64,000 bases of DNA from Sycon ciliatum (lineage: Eukaryota > Porifera > Calcarea > Leucosolenida > Sycettidae): contig NC_088654.1 in the NCBI RefSeq assembly GCF_964019385.1, positions 2,490,450 to 2,554,449 of the forward strand, in the 5' to 3' direction. Shown here piece after piece: positions 36,578 to 48,059 of this stretch (position 1 is its first letter; each line of letters opens with the position of its first letter). Below the pieces are notes generated by a model. It ran no database searches and was not told where the DNA came from. It was given only the letters and a program-made list of their open reading frames with translations. Position numbers and translations under genes: made by a program.

Positions 36578-36799
36578 CTGCATGGGGAATACATGTACAT
36601 GCAAGAGTGAAGCACAAAACAAGGCAAAATAACCAAGCATTGCAGCACGTAGAAATTATTCTAACTTACAAAGAAACGGCATGACCCCAAGCAGCAATAT
36701 AAATAATAAGTTAAACTGGGAATGGGATAAACTTCATATTCAAGGTGAAAAAGCAGGTGAAATGAATTGCCTGCAAAGACAAACAAACCAAGTAAGACC

Positions 36800-37225
36800 C
36801 ACCAAGACGCGAATCTGGTACCTTGCTTGTCATGAGAAATGCTCTAAATATTGACCTATGGGACTAAGCCAAACCTAGAAGGCGCTGACATGTTTTCACT
36901 CGAAAGGCAGCTCACAACAGGTGACACACATACTGTCGGCACTTGGGTCTTTTTCCGTACCCCGTGTCAGTATGTTTAGCATGTGCTGCGAGCTGACTTT
37001 GGAGTGAAACACAAGTCAGCGCCTTCTAGGTTCGGCCTAGTCCCATACCTCGGTGGTTAGAGTGTTGCTCATGACAATCAAAGTCCTCAGTTTGAGTTCT
37101 GATGTGTCTGGCGTATTCTTCTCTTTTCAGGCAGCCACATTTGCGCAACCCTCCGCCAAGAAACCGAAAACCTACTTTGCCGAGTGACTTGAATATTAAT
37201 TTGAAAACAATGAGCTATTTAACCC
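36800..37225. mobile_element. Head-to-head tRNA-like SINE, unit 3
   Basis: Uninterrupted copy equivalent to 26607-27030. Confidence 0.6.
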
Positions 37226-37254
37226 TGCAACAATAGATCAAGAATGGGTATTAA

Positions 37255-37870
37255 CCCTTTGGAGTCCATGGTTCGATTTCGAACCATAGACATTTTGTAT
37301 GCATGTGTGCGCAGTCAAACTTCTGGTTCTCGGCCAAATCTTGACCAAATTCCACAATCGAAGGGTCTAAATGGTGAAGAAAACTCTCAGCTATCGCCTC
37401 GAACAGGTCCAAAGTCTCTCCGGTGAAGTTTGTGTGAGCGGCAAGCGATCAAACATTTCGAATTTTCTGCGCTGCGTGCTGCGAGTCAGCAGTGCGTGAA
37501 AAAAAGGGATTTTCCCAGCTTCATGACAGGCGGCACGTGCCAGGACCGGCGCGGCGCGAAGTCACGGCAAGGTAAGCTTCTACTCGAAAAAATTGAACAG
37601 TTCCGAGCTAGATTCAGTGAAATAGCTACAGGAGACCGATTTCGTCTCAGATCTGGAGCTGGACTCGCGTTTGGGGCGCGTTGTGGCGGACAATGAATAG
37701 TGCTCTTGGCGAGTTTGGGCTAATTGTATTTCTCTCATCAAGAGCTTTCCAACGAGCCCAAGATCTTCAAAATCGGTGAAGTAGAACCAAAGTTATGTTG
37801 GAAATGGAGTGCGCATTTTCGTGACTGCCACAAATTCTGCGGAAGCAAAAAAGTTACGGACTCCAAAGGG
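37255..37870. mobile_element. piggyBac-type MITE, unit 3 only
   Basis: The element is 616 bp with ends CCCTTTGGAGTCC and GGACTCCAAAGGG. It duplicates TTAA (37251-37254 and 37871-37874). The empty site GGTATTAACCCTCTAAAC is present in units 1 and 2. A TTAA target with CCC-starting ends fits piggyBac. No transposase; an open frame at 37430-37696 is unrecognised. Confidence 0.9.
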
Positions 37871-37929
37871 TTAACCCTCTAAACACCTGGTAAAACGATG
37901 GTGCCAACCATCATTATCTATCTACTTAC

Positions 37930-38091
37930 GATAGCATTCAGGCAAGGCCGTTATGGAAACATTGCACGACGTGGTTGCCTGTCCGAGCATCCAATAGCCA
38001 CTGTTACATGTGTACGTCACAGATTCAAGATGTTTTATAACTGATACTACAGTGCCTGCGTTGGCAACAACTGGGACACTACAGTTGTGGG
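37930..38091 (-). CDS. Sushi (CCP) exon S162, unit 3
   Basis: 162 bp with the same splice borders as 10837. It shares ANAGTVV with unit 2. A change at the first cysteine codon (TGC to TGT) is silent. It follows the EGF exon at 40044. Confidence 0.82.
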
Positions 38092-39591
38092 CTGAGCAGG
38101 AAAGAAACAAACAAGAGAATGATTGATGCTTGAAAACTTTGAAAAATGTAGACCCGATAGATTTGTGGATTTCAACACTAGCAAAAACGCACGGCTCACA
38201 TTAGAACTATTGGACAGGAGACTGCGCTCTTGAACATTATCCTTTCGAATTGTCACATGTTGTCACATGTTGCACGTTGATACTATTAGTGTATTGTAGT
38301 TACGAATTGTGCACAGGACTGTCACATGCTGCAAGGGCAGTATTGTCAAGACATGCTAGGTCGCTTGCAATATTGGTGCGGTGCGTATTACTGCTATGTA
38401 TTTTGCGAGTGTAATATTTATTTGTTAGTCTATTAGAATTACATCACGAGTGCATATCTGTTACGTCTACGTCGAGACACATTTTATGATACAGTAATTG
38501 CTATGCGTGTTCGTACCACGACATGTTCACGAGCGGAATATCTCAGTGTGAATTGTGCTAATTTATTATATAATTAGAAATTTTGACACACTAATTGGTT
38601 GCAATGAACATGTACTTACTGCAGTCAACTTCTCTTATAACGACACTCGGCGGGGCATCAAAAAGGTGTCCTTATTCGGGAAGTGTCGTTATACCCGAAG
38701 TCTCAATATGTATTACAGTGGGATGGGACTTTGCTCTGGGCATGGAAATTCTGTCATTATTCGCGAAATGTCGTTATATCCGCAGCAGTCGTTATTAGCC
38801 AAGTTGACTGTAGTACTTGATCCGTTGCATTATCGTCATCCGCGGCAACTCCGCTACGATCTACTTGGCAAAACTTACTCTCGCTGACAGGGTGTGCTGT
38901 CACCCTGTCGCTGGGTGTAAGCACCCCTTGACAGACACTGTTTTCACCTCCGTAATCAACAATTTTTTATTCTTTCACTTCAGCAGATTGCGAGTTTCTG
39001 TTTGTTCTGCATTCAAATATTATTGCTTTTTTTTTGTTGCACCTGCATTCCGCGCTGCACGCGGACTTTGGCAGTCGCCATATTTTGTATCTCTATGGCT
39101 ACGATGATTCATGCATTTTCTGTACGCTGTATTTTTTTCTTATGCCACGTACATGTACATCGTTGTGTGCATGCATGCGGCGCAAGCCAAATGCACGCAC
39201 GCTGCACGTTTGCTCAGGACAGTGATTTGGCGATCGTTGTTCGGTGTGTTCTTTGGTGGTCTTGTTGAAACGAGTGGTAATGTCGATTAAAGGAGTTTCT
39301 GGGTTTGTGGTCTGCCTGACGATGGTTAGTTGTGGGACCAAGTCGCACCGCAACAACCATCGTGTGTAATAGCATATCAGTTCTTGCACATGTTTATGTA
39401 ACACGTACTGCGCATGCTCAGCAAGAAAAGGAATCAATTTGATGGAAATGCAGCTGGTTGGGACGAACCAGCACCTGTCATTACGAGAAAGTTCCGAAAC
39501 CCAAATTTGAAGCATTTTTTGTCACATGAAACGCAAACTGATAAAGCCCAGTAAAGACGGTTGGATTATAAAATAGACTGAAGCACGCTTA

Positions 39592-39997
39592 GGGGCCAGT
39601 CACACTGAGGGAGAATTTGAAAAAAATCCTTGGTTACCATGGACATTTGCCGCTGTGCGGGGTATTTGTGAGATTTAATCCACTCGATGAATATCAGCTC
39701 GAGGCCTCGCTTTTCCGCCGAAGATTATAATCATCCGCGGCTTTCACTGGATTTCTTTGAGTTTCCTTGTTTTTTTTATTACGATATGAAGTGGAACGAT
39801 ACTATAGAGGCTGTGCTGATGCAGTTCTGGCCCAGGAGCGGGGCTGACAGACTGCCAGAAGCGAGTGGTGACAAACAAATTGCTCGTATGAGTGAGATTT
39901 TTTTCATTGTGCGGATGCAGTGTGGCAGTGATGAGAAGCAGAAAAAATTATTCCCGGTTTATAATCTGAGGATTGTTCCCTCAATGTGACCGGCCCC
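39592..39997. mobile_element. MITE with TTA target duplication, unit 3
   Basis: Complete counterpart of 12501-12906 with TTA on both sides; GGGGCCAGTCACAC replaces GGGGCCGGTCACAC at the left end. Confidence 0.8.
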
Positions 39998-40043
39998 TTA
40001 GAAATCTACAGTAGTGGCCATTGCGTCGCTTGCCAGTACTTAC

Positions 40044-40169
40044 GGACACAATCATGATTCTCCACAATGTATCCAGGGTCGCAGTAACATAAATAGCTGC
40101 CAATAGTATTACGACACTTGATCCTGGTGCCACAAACAGGACTGATTGTGTCCGAACATTCGTCGACAT
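40044..40169 (-). CDS. Calcium-binding EGF exon, unit 3
   Basis: 126 bp, protein identical to the unit 1 exon (12953-13078), with one silent change (CTA to TTA). All six cysteines, DVDEC and the hydroxylation motif are intact. Confidence 0.88.
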
Positions 40170-40234
40170 CTAGATCATCCAAATCATGACACAAATAGCT
40201 TTCAAGACAGAATTACAATTCTGCAGCAAATGAT

Positions 40235-40452
40235 ATGTCTGTCTGTCTGTCTTTCTGTCTGTCTGTCTGGCTGCCTGTGTGTGTCTGTGTGTATGTGTGT
40301 CTGTCTGTGTGTGTGTCTGTGTGTGTGTGTCTGTGTGTGTGTCTGTGTGTGTGTGTCTGTGTGTGTGTCTGTCTGTCTGTCCATCGGTCCGTCGGTCCGT
40401 CTGTCTGTCTCTCTGTCCTTTTTTCTCTCTCTCTCTCTGCCTTTCCCTCTCT
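40235..40452. repeat. TGTC/TG microsatellite, unit 3
   Basis: Counterpart of 13144-13371 with a different internal pattern and shorter length. Confidence 0.95.
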
Positions 40453-41573
40453 GAGAGACATTTCGATAACTAAAAGATCACTGCTAATATAATCAACCCA
40501 TCAGGTCACAGTGCGACGTTTGGGCTTCACGCTAAAACGACAATGAAGAATGGTAGCAGTAGGTGAATTGTAGCGACAAAGGCACTGACCCTCAGGTTAA
40601 TCGGAGCTGCCGTTCCTGTGTTACAACAGCTTGAAGTTTGCACTTAATTTGATGACATAATTACGATGTCATCGACACAAGGGCTCACGGTTGGGATGCC
40701 AAAACTCGATTACGTGGGAGGACATCTTGAAATCTGATCACCATAGAAATGAGCTCGCGTGACTCGAGCTATGCACGCGGCAGTGCACGCTTACGCGACG
40801 CGGAGCACAGCAAGGACTCGAGAGAGAGTTGCAGTGACCTGGTGACTGACAAGAAGAAGTAGAACTGAGGAAGACGGAGACCAGCTGGGGACTTGCGTTT
40901 CACTTAAAAAGCAACCAAAGTCATTGGTTGCCGTTCACTGTCGTTGTTATTGCTTCTTTCCGAGCGAGTGTGTTGCGAGCAGTGCTTGCCTCGTAAGCCG
41001 AAGGCTTCAGACAGTTCGTTCGCACGCTGAGTCCTGCGATGAGAAGTCGCGAGTTCTGCCGCCGAGTCTTTGCTGAGAAAGGGATCGACATCTATGTCGT
41101 CTGCTGATGCACTGGCGCAGGTGAGGAGAGGTAGAGGACAAGAGCTCCTTGATGGAATGAAGCAAAGACTCACACCGTGTTCTAGTTCTCAGAGCGTTTT
41201 CTAAATGCACTTACATGAGTGAAAGAGCCGTGCCACGCTCCTGTGAGAAGTGACGATGGAGAGTTGTGAATTATTTGATTTGCCACTCTCTTTTGTTGCA
41301 AGAGGAGGAATCAAATGGCTTCGCCGTTGTACTGGTCATGTATTTTCGGTTCGCCATAGCTGCTGAAGCACACAGCAGTAGAGTGCCCATGAGCGAAACA
41401 GCAAACGGTCAATAGAATTTCAAGAGTTTGTCAGTCAGGGAGGAAACATTGCAAAAAACGCCTTGCTGCTGCCTCGCTGGTGTAGTTTCCGCATCGTACA
41501 ATGCATATGCACAGGCTTCCTTCCTTGTCGTCGCGCACGGGAGTTCGCGTGCGCCCCTGCCGACTTAGCTCAC

Positions 41574-41848
41574 TTCAAAACAGTATAAGGTAGCAAAATA
41601 TTGGCTGATTCTGACGATCGATGGCTCAAAATCTTCAGGAGATACTAAGCTACAGTTTAACCGAAGCGATTTTTTCCTAGATGAAGGGATCGCTGTAGAG
41701 CATTCACGGACTTTGTGACCATATCTTTAGTTTCCCAGGGCCAAAATCAAAAATTCCTTCGGTTGAACCCCTAGTTCACATTTTGCCTGGTTCCACCCAA
41801 ATTTTCAGTGTCGTACTGTCTACCTGTGCTACCTTATTCTATTTTGAA
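41574..41848. mobile_element. MITE, TTCAAAAYAGAATAAGG ends, unit 3
   Basis: Counterpart of 14491-14765, the same 275-bp length. Confidence 0.7.
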
Positions 41849-42328
41849 CAGGCATGTGTCGCACTGAAAATGCGCTGCGAGATGGCTAGAGTTTGTGTAC
41901 AAGGGGTGGTCGAGCTGTGGTCGCGTGACTGTCAACCTGTCGTCGCGTGAGCTGGCCAGACACAAAATGGCGCCCACGTATTTGTACACAACCGTGAGCC
42001 CTGAACATGCCCGGACTAGACGGATTTATGACGTCATAAAGATAGACTTTGATTGGGAGTACATGGGGAAAGACCAACATATTTCTCTTTTTCTCTTTTT
42101 TCATACTAAAATTTTTCCAGTTGAGATACCGGTAGGCCTATAGGGTGCAATATGTGTCATACCGAAGTTTGAAAAAGATCTTTTTTTGGGACCATGGAGA
42201 GCTGAAATACTGAAATTTCCATATCTACTCCCATGCAAAAGTCTGTCAACTTGAAGTCAACAGATGAGAGCCATCCGGCTCGGTAGCGTGCCTCCTCTCA
42301 CATCGCAAAGCGCTGCAACCTCTCCTCA

Positions 42329-43215
42329 GGCCGCGGTCACTCACGAAAAGCTTGCACCGCTTTCAAGGAGGCGAAAAGCGTAACTTCCGCAGCCGCTTTC
42401 GCGGAACACATGATGCAGCGGTCACACATACATGTAGACTACTGGGCTCCTCAACGCTCTGCTTTGGCGGAGATAATGCAAATGCAGCATATCCTATGCA
42501 ATTTTAGATGTTCTTGTCCGAGGTGAAGCGACCTTCTCTTGTATAAGACTTGAAGCAGAGGTATCGTGGATCGCTTACAGGCTGCTGAATATCTCCTGTC
42601 AAGTACACTCGTGGATTTGGGGCACATTCACTGGCGGCCCAGTATGGGTGCATTTGAATATTAGTTTAGTTTACATCAATATCAAATTATAAATAAGTTG
42701 TATAGCAGGGTGTCGTTGATTCCTCCATGTTCCATAATCGACCCAAGCGACTGCATGGATGTCTGCAGTTGCAGGGGGGTGTACTCTACTACTACCTGAT
42801 TGCAGTCCTAGTGTTGCATACTCTGGTCGACGCATTGATTGGAGAGTGTTGGAGATCGTCCGCGATCGGGGCCAATGAGTTGGGAGACGGATTGCCTCAC
42901 CAACTATTCACTCATAACGAGGCAGTATTGTTTGCGAGATCTCCAGAACGTACAGTTCATTGGCAAAGAAGAACAATATGAAAACTGAATACCAAACGGC
43001 AACCAAGCAACACCAGAACTCAGGGCAGAAGTAGCACACAAACTTCAAGGCCATCACCATGCAGGTTCCGCCATAGCGGATCCGCGAAAGCGGCGGTTGC
43101 GCTCGCATTTTTTTGGCGTAGCGAAATCCAAATTTTCTGCCAAAGCGTAACTTACGCTTCCGCCGTTGCCGAGAAAAAAACGCATAAGTTACGCATTGCA
43201 TGTGTGACCGTGGCC
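42329..43215. mobile_element. Probable non-autonomous DNA transposon, unit 3
   Basis: Counterpart of 15245-16131, the same 887-bp length. Confidence 0.5.
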
Positions 43216-43634
43216 TTAGCCGAGAAGTACCAAATCCTTGCATCAGATCGCAGAATCTCACTCACCAAGCGCACGGAGATTGTGTCGAAGTGTCTCCATG
43301 CATTGAAGTTCCTGCTGGGCAAGTACACAAATCACTCCTAATAGGCCCTCTGAATCCATGTATGAAACTCCTCACTACTAGGTACCCACATCACTGCCTC
43401 AACACTACTGGTTGTAATCGGACATTGGCTGTTCATGCAGTATACGTCTCGCTGACGTCATAAATACAACCTAGTCTGGGCAAGGTAATGATGTCATCGT
43501 GATATCACCAGATATAGTTCAAATTTCAAGCTGGTGTAATTCGGGAATGGCAGCTCCGGTCAGCCTGGGACCTTCCCTATTGGAATTGGCTCAATAAAGT
43601 TTAAAAGCAACAACTAGATAAAAACTTGACATAC

Positions 43635-43802
43635 CCAGGCAAGTAGGTGCGGTAAGTGTTCCGTCCGCTGCACATGTTGACTCTGCTTTTCCAACCAGGC
43701 TAAATCCACGATCACACGTAAAGTTGACCTTTTGTCCCTCTGGAACTCCACCTATGACACTGATCTTGCCATTGGTCAGGGGATGAACCGCACAATCACC
43801 AT
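43635..43802 (-). CDS. Sushi (CCP) exon S168a, unit 3
   Basis: 168 bp, the same borders as 16551-16718. The four differences from unit 1 all change amino acids (V to I, F to V and L to P between Cys1 and Cys2; I to L before the last cysteine). Cysteines and the RGFSL turn are kept. Confidence 0.83.
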
Positions 43803-44591
43803 CTGCCACACGACATGGAACGCACAGCCAAGGAAAACAATAGAATTAATCACTGCTACGTGATGCACAATCATGTAGCTACATTGTCGGCTTTAACCCT
43901 TGGTGGACGACGTATGTCCGTTTTTAAGGTAAAGCTGGACTCCTAAAGACGAGTATATCCGTTTTCAAATGTTCAGTTTGTGCAGCACATATAGACCACT
44001 GTACAAACTGTCGTAATAACATTGTCCGTTCTCCGATTGCCAAAGTTGAGGGCTTGATGGAAATCTGATAGAACAAGCGTTCCAATGGGTAGTCTTGTTA
44101 TATGGTGCAGTGAGGAATCACTGAGCTCCGAGGAGCGAAACACGATGTACGTTTCGTTTAACTCGGATACTAATTGTAATATTTATTGGCTCAGTATCCG
44201 AGTTAAATGTGAACACCCGATGAGCTGTCACGAACAATACGGCGAAACTTACATCGTGTGGAACTACTTGTTATCATGGTCAACTCGTCGACAATAGTGC
44301 CATACATGAGGAGTACCGTTAGAGTTTGGTGTCGGTTTTGTATAATTTGTTGTCACAAAGCTTCCCCCTTCCTTTATCCCTGATATCGCTGACCCATGCA
44401 AGTTGAGTGCTGTGTTGCTTTGCTGGTTCGAATAATATAGTTCGACCGCATGTCTCAGTAACATGCCAGTTTTGTGCCCTGTTATCGCGCATCTGACTGC
44501 TTATTATCGTGTTACGGTCGTGGATAGTTTTGATGTGATTTCTTCTATTTTAATTATAATTATTCATTGGCTCAGTTTCCGAGTTTAATTT

Positions 44592-44755
44592 GAACTACAA
44601 GCTACGCTATAATGTCCACTGAGAAGTTCTAGAGCTGTTAGCCAGTTAGTTGTACCTCGTCATTAGCGCAGGTCAGTGTCATGCAATGTTATCACATGAG
44701 CTGATTGTTTAGTAACTGGTGGTGCTATTGGACATTATAGTGTAACTTGTAGTTC
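44592..44755. mobile_element. Short MITE, GAACTACAAG ends, unit 3
   Basis: Counterpart of 17705-17868. Confidence 0.6.
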
Positions 44756-45555
44756 CTGGATATCTTAATTTTGCATTCGTCCGTTGGCATTACACTTGTG
44801 TGACGTTAACCTGACCCGTGAAAATCGATAAACTGTGAAGATTCTCGCCTCAATACGTCTGTGTGAATATGGCAGTACGGTGGTCACATGGCACCTTTCG
44901 AGGTTCCTGTTACCCTTTGAACAGGTCGTTCGTTCAACCCGGCCGGCCCTCCCCATCGGTGTGAGCGCAATATGGTCCGATAAACGAGAACTTCGATCTT
45001 TTCTTTCCTTTTTTTTTGGAAAAAGCGAAAAACAAAATTGAAGGAAAATCGATTCTATCAGGGCAAACTGCAAGTATAACAATGGCGGGAGGAAATTGAA
45101 TGCGACTCTTGTGTCATGTAGAGTCTGGACAATCTTGAGTAACAAAACGTTAATGCAACTTTGGAGTTAGTGTTGTGAAACATTTTCAAGGCAGTGTTAT
45201 GTTTGGAAATTCCAGCAGTCTACGAGGTGCAACAAGACGCATGTGGACGCATTCGTGCCGTTTGAATCCTGCACAACATATGAAATTCTATTAATTATTT
45301 ATTTTATTCCACGCGATACATGGCTGGGGTAGGCAGTGACCACTTTGCGTGGTGATTGCAGGGTATTATAGCCAACCACGCCGCCAAAAGCTAGTGCAGA
45401 TGATCTTGTCAAGCATGTCCCTCAGAACTGTCACCATGAGAACAGATCCATTATCTCCCCTTCCATTGCTGTTATTGCTGCTGTTGCAACTGCAAAACTA
45501 ATAAAGTGAATGTTGGAAATGAAGTTCCAGAACCCCCTACTATAGTCGGTTATTG

Positions 45556-45669
45556 CAAACAATAAGAGGGCGAAAAAATCTGAGTTTCCCGCACTATAAA
45601 GCAATCATCAAAAAACGCGCTAAGTAACGCTTAGTTCATTAAAACACTTTTCCGTCCTCTTATTGTTTG
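45556..45669. mobile_element. Short MITE, CAAACAATAAGAGG ends, unit 3
   Basis: Counterpart of 18669-18782. Confidence 0.55.
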
Positions 45670-46822
45670 AACTAGTTCTGCATCTCGGTATTGAGCTCTC
45701 TCTCTCTTTGCTAGCCTGAAAGTCTCTCTTTTAGTCTGTAATTGTTATGACATGGAAACAATATTTGGTAGTGGTAATCACGGTGATCGAACATGATCTA
45801 TCATAATCATTATAAAAAAAAGCACAATTCATAACACGACTCCTATCCACAAAATGATCCAGCGCAAGCGAAAAAGGGACGTTATCCCGCGGCACGTGAT
45901 TTTGAGAAAATCACACTTCAAGTGAATTAGCTGATTTCCGGCTGTCACGTTCAGATCGAACTTAAAATTGTGTGTTTGTCTGTGATACGTGATTTCTTTG
46001 GATCAAATTCAACTGTGGATAGGAGAGTCAGTATCCTACAGCTCCGGTAGAAGAAAACCCTGTCTAAATCGACCCACATCCATGCATTGGCGATCAAAAA
46101 TTGATCGATCGACCGCGCGACCTCCGCTGCACGCGCAGCATGCGCGAGTGTAAAAGACAAAGGAACTTGCTTTCAGCGCAGCTGTCTTGCTCCCTTCGCT
46201 TTCCCCTTAGTCCTTGGGTTGGCGTAGCTACTCACCATGAGCTACAGTAAACGTTTCACCGTTAACGAAACGTTGGTCTCTCCTGGCCTGGGAGAAGATG
46301 AGGCTGAATTTTTTGGCGAGGGAGAGAATGCCACTGAAAATTCTAATCAATCTGACAACGGGAACGATGACTCGCGATGACCAAAGTGAACATTATCTTG
46401 ACCAGCGAGTGAATGTGGACGCAGCAGCAGAACTGTGGGTTATAACGACTGCACCCAAACCTTCCCAGGCTACCTAGTACCTCCGAAGCTGAGCAGCATG
46501 AAGATTTCATATGAAAATTGTGTGTAATAAATGCCCGTAACTTTGCTATCCGTGAATGAATTTTACTCGTTTTTTCCATGTGCTTCGTACATCTTGTGGC
46601 TGCAAGAATCTGTTTATAACTCAAAATGCACAAAAATAGGGATATTTCGCTTGCTCTGGCTCAAAGGCATTGCTACATTGTCGCTTTTGGTCTGATGGTC
46701 GTAAAACAAAGTCACAACACACCCTAAAGTCAAGACATCAAGATTTCAGTCAAGATTTTTCAAACATCTGGCGACAATTAGCTGTATACTAGATTACAAC
46801 AGACTTTATCATATGCACTCAC

Positions 46823-46990
46823 TTTGACAAAATGGTACCGATGTAAGAGTGCTACTGGGTGTGCATGCCGGCATTGCATCACCTATGAGCAGTAACCCCG
46901 ATGTGCAGGCGTATCTGACTTTCTGGCCAAAGTGGATGACACTAGCATTTGCAGTTCCATTCAAAATCCCTGGTACAGTGCAGTTGACAG
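46823..46990 (-). CDS. Sushi (CCP) exon S168b, unit 3
   Basis: 168 bp, the same borders as 19902-20069. One silent change (TTG to TTA). The last exon base is A instead of G, so the donor reads CAAA|GTGAGT instead of CAAG|GTGAGT. This weakens the donor and changes the split codon from G.. to A... It follows the older S132 exon at 47928. Confidence 0.8.
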
Positions 46991-47664
46991 CTGCGTGAAA
47001 AAAAGACACCACAGGAAGAGAGAAATCATGCTAGGCTTAATGGTCCGTTTACATGGCTGAAGCCAGTCACTGCAATCTTATCTTCTTTCTAGTCTATGCA
47101 TATAGTCCTTTTGACAAAATTGTGCCTGCAACGAGATTCGGTGGTTTCTATGCAAATCTATAATTTGATGTTCAGTTCCTCTGTGCTGCGCTGATGAGAC
47201 CGCAAAGTACGAAAAATGTTCTGTCAGCAGATTGAGTAATTTGTTGTGTAAGAAGAAATGAGGATGAAGGAGCTTCAAGCTAAGCTGTAATGATGAGTAA
47301 CACCACCCGGTACATTACAATCAGGTCATGCGACAACATTGCATGACACTGACCAGTGGTAACATCAAGAATGTGCCAGGATTTGAAAACCGTTTTATAG
47401 GGCAATAGAACAGAGACTGGGGTGATAGTAAAAGGTTTGCTGTAGTTGTACCAGCCTCTTCTTTAGCATAATAAAGCTAGGAGTGAAACGGCGGGCCCAT
47501 ATTCTTTATCGACTAGATCCAATCCTATCGACTGACTATCGACTGGTGATCGACTGACATTGCCCTCACACATAAAGACAACAGAAGCACAAAATGAGCG
47601 TATTGTAGGTTTCAACGTCAATCACACCAATACAAAATGTGCAGTTTTGCACCGTTCTGGAACT

Positions 47665-47666
47665 CG
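47665..47666. other. Right end of the duplicated block
   Basis: Identity with the end of unit 1 (20748) stops here after GGAACTC. Sequence beyond it (GACTGTGTGC) is single copy in the window and is presumably the ancestral continuation. Confidence 0.75.
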
Positions 47667-47927
47667 ACTGTGTGCTAAAGCGAAATGGATCCATTTGTCA
47701 AGTGTACTTCACAGGTAAGGACCTGAAATAGCAGAACAAGCCATAGAGCCACATGTACTTCTGGGCATTTTGGCAACATACGTGCGAGTTGGTATGGGGT
47801 TTCCTTCTATCGACTAAAACCTTATCGACAGGCCAGTCGACTCATCGACTCAGTCGCTTTGCCCCTAAATAGAGCTTGCCAAAAGATCAGTTGATGAAGT
47901 GTAGAGAAGATGCCCTCCTTCACTTAC

Positions 47928-48059
47928 CAGTACACATTTCAACTGTTGTAGTACCTTTGCATACCGGCTGGTCATCCAGATATTCATAGCCAATGTCACA
48001 TGTGACGTTACCATTGCTAGATACATCCAAAATATGATCGCCAAGTTGACGCGTACAGC
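47928..48059 (-). CDS. Sushi-like exon S132, older upstream paralogue
   Basis: 132 bp, acceptor TGTTTTCAG, donor GTACTG|GTAAGT, phase 1 at both ends. It shares the layout of the unit S132 exons: a near-N-terminal cysteine, DHI, GNVTC, GYEYLDDQPVC and MC near the end. Many residues differ. It lies between the 4C exon at 50194 and S168b of unit 3, the position expected for S132 in a cassette, and marks an older round of duplication. Confidence 0.75.

Noticed and set aside
13145-40452. Regularly spaced repeats as a CRISPR-like array
   Set aside because: All tandem repeats here are contiguous micro- or minisatellites without unique spacers, in a eukaryotic context.
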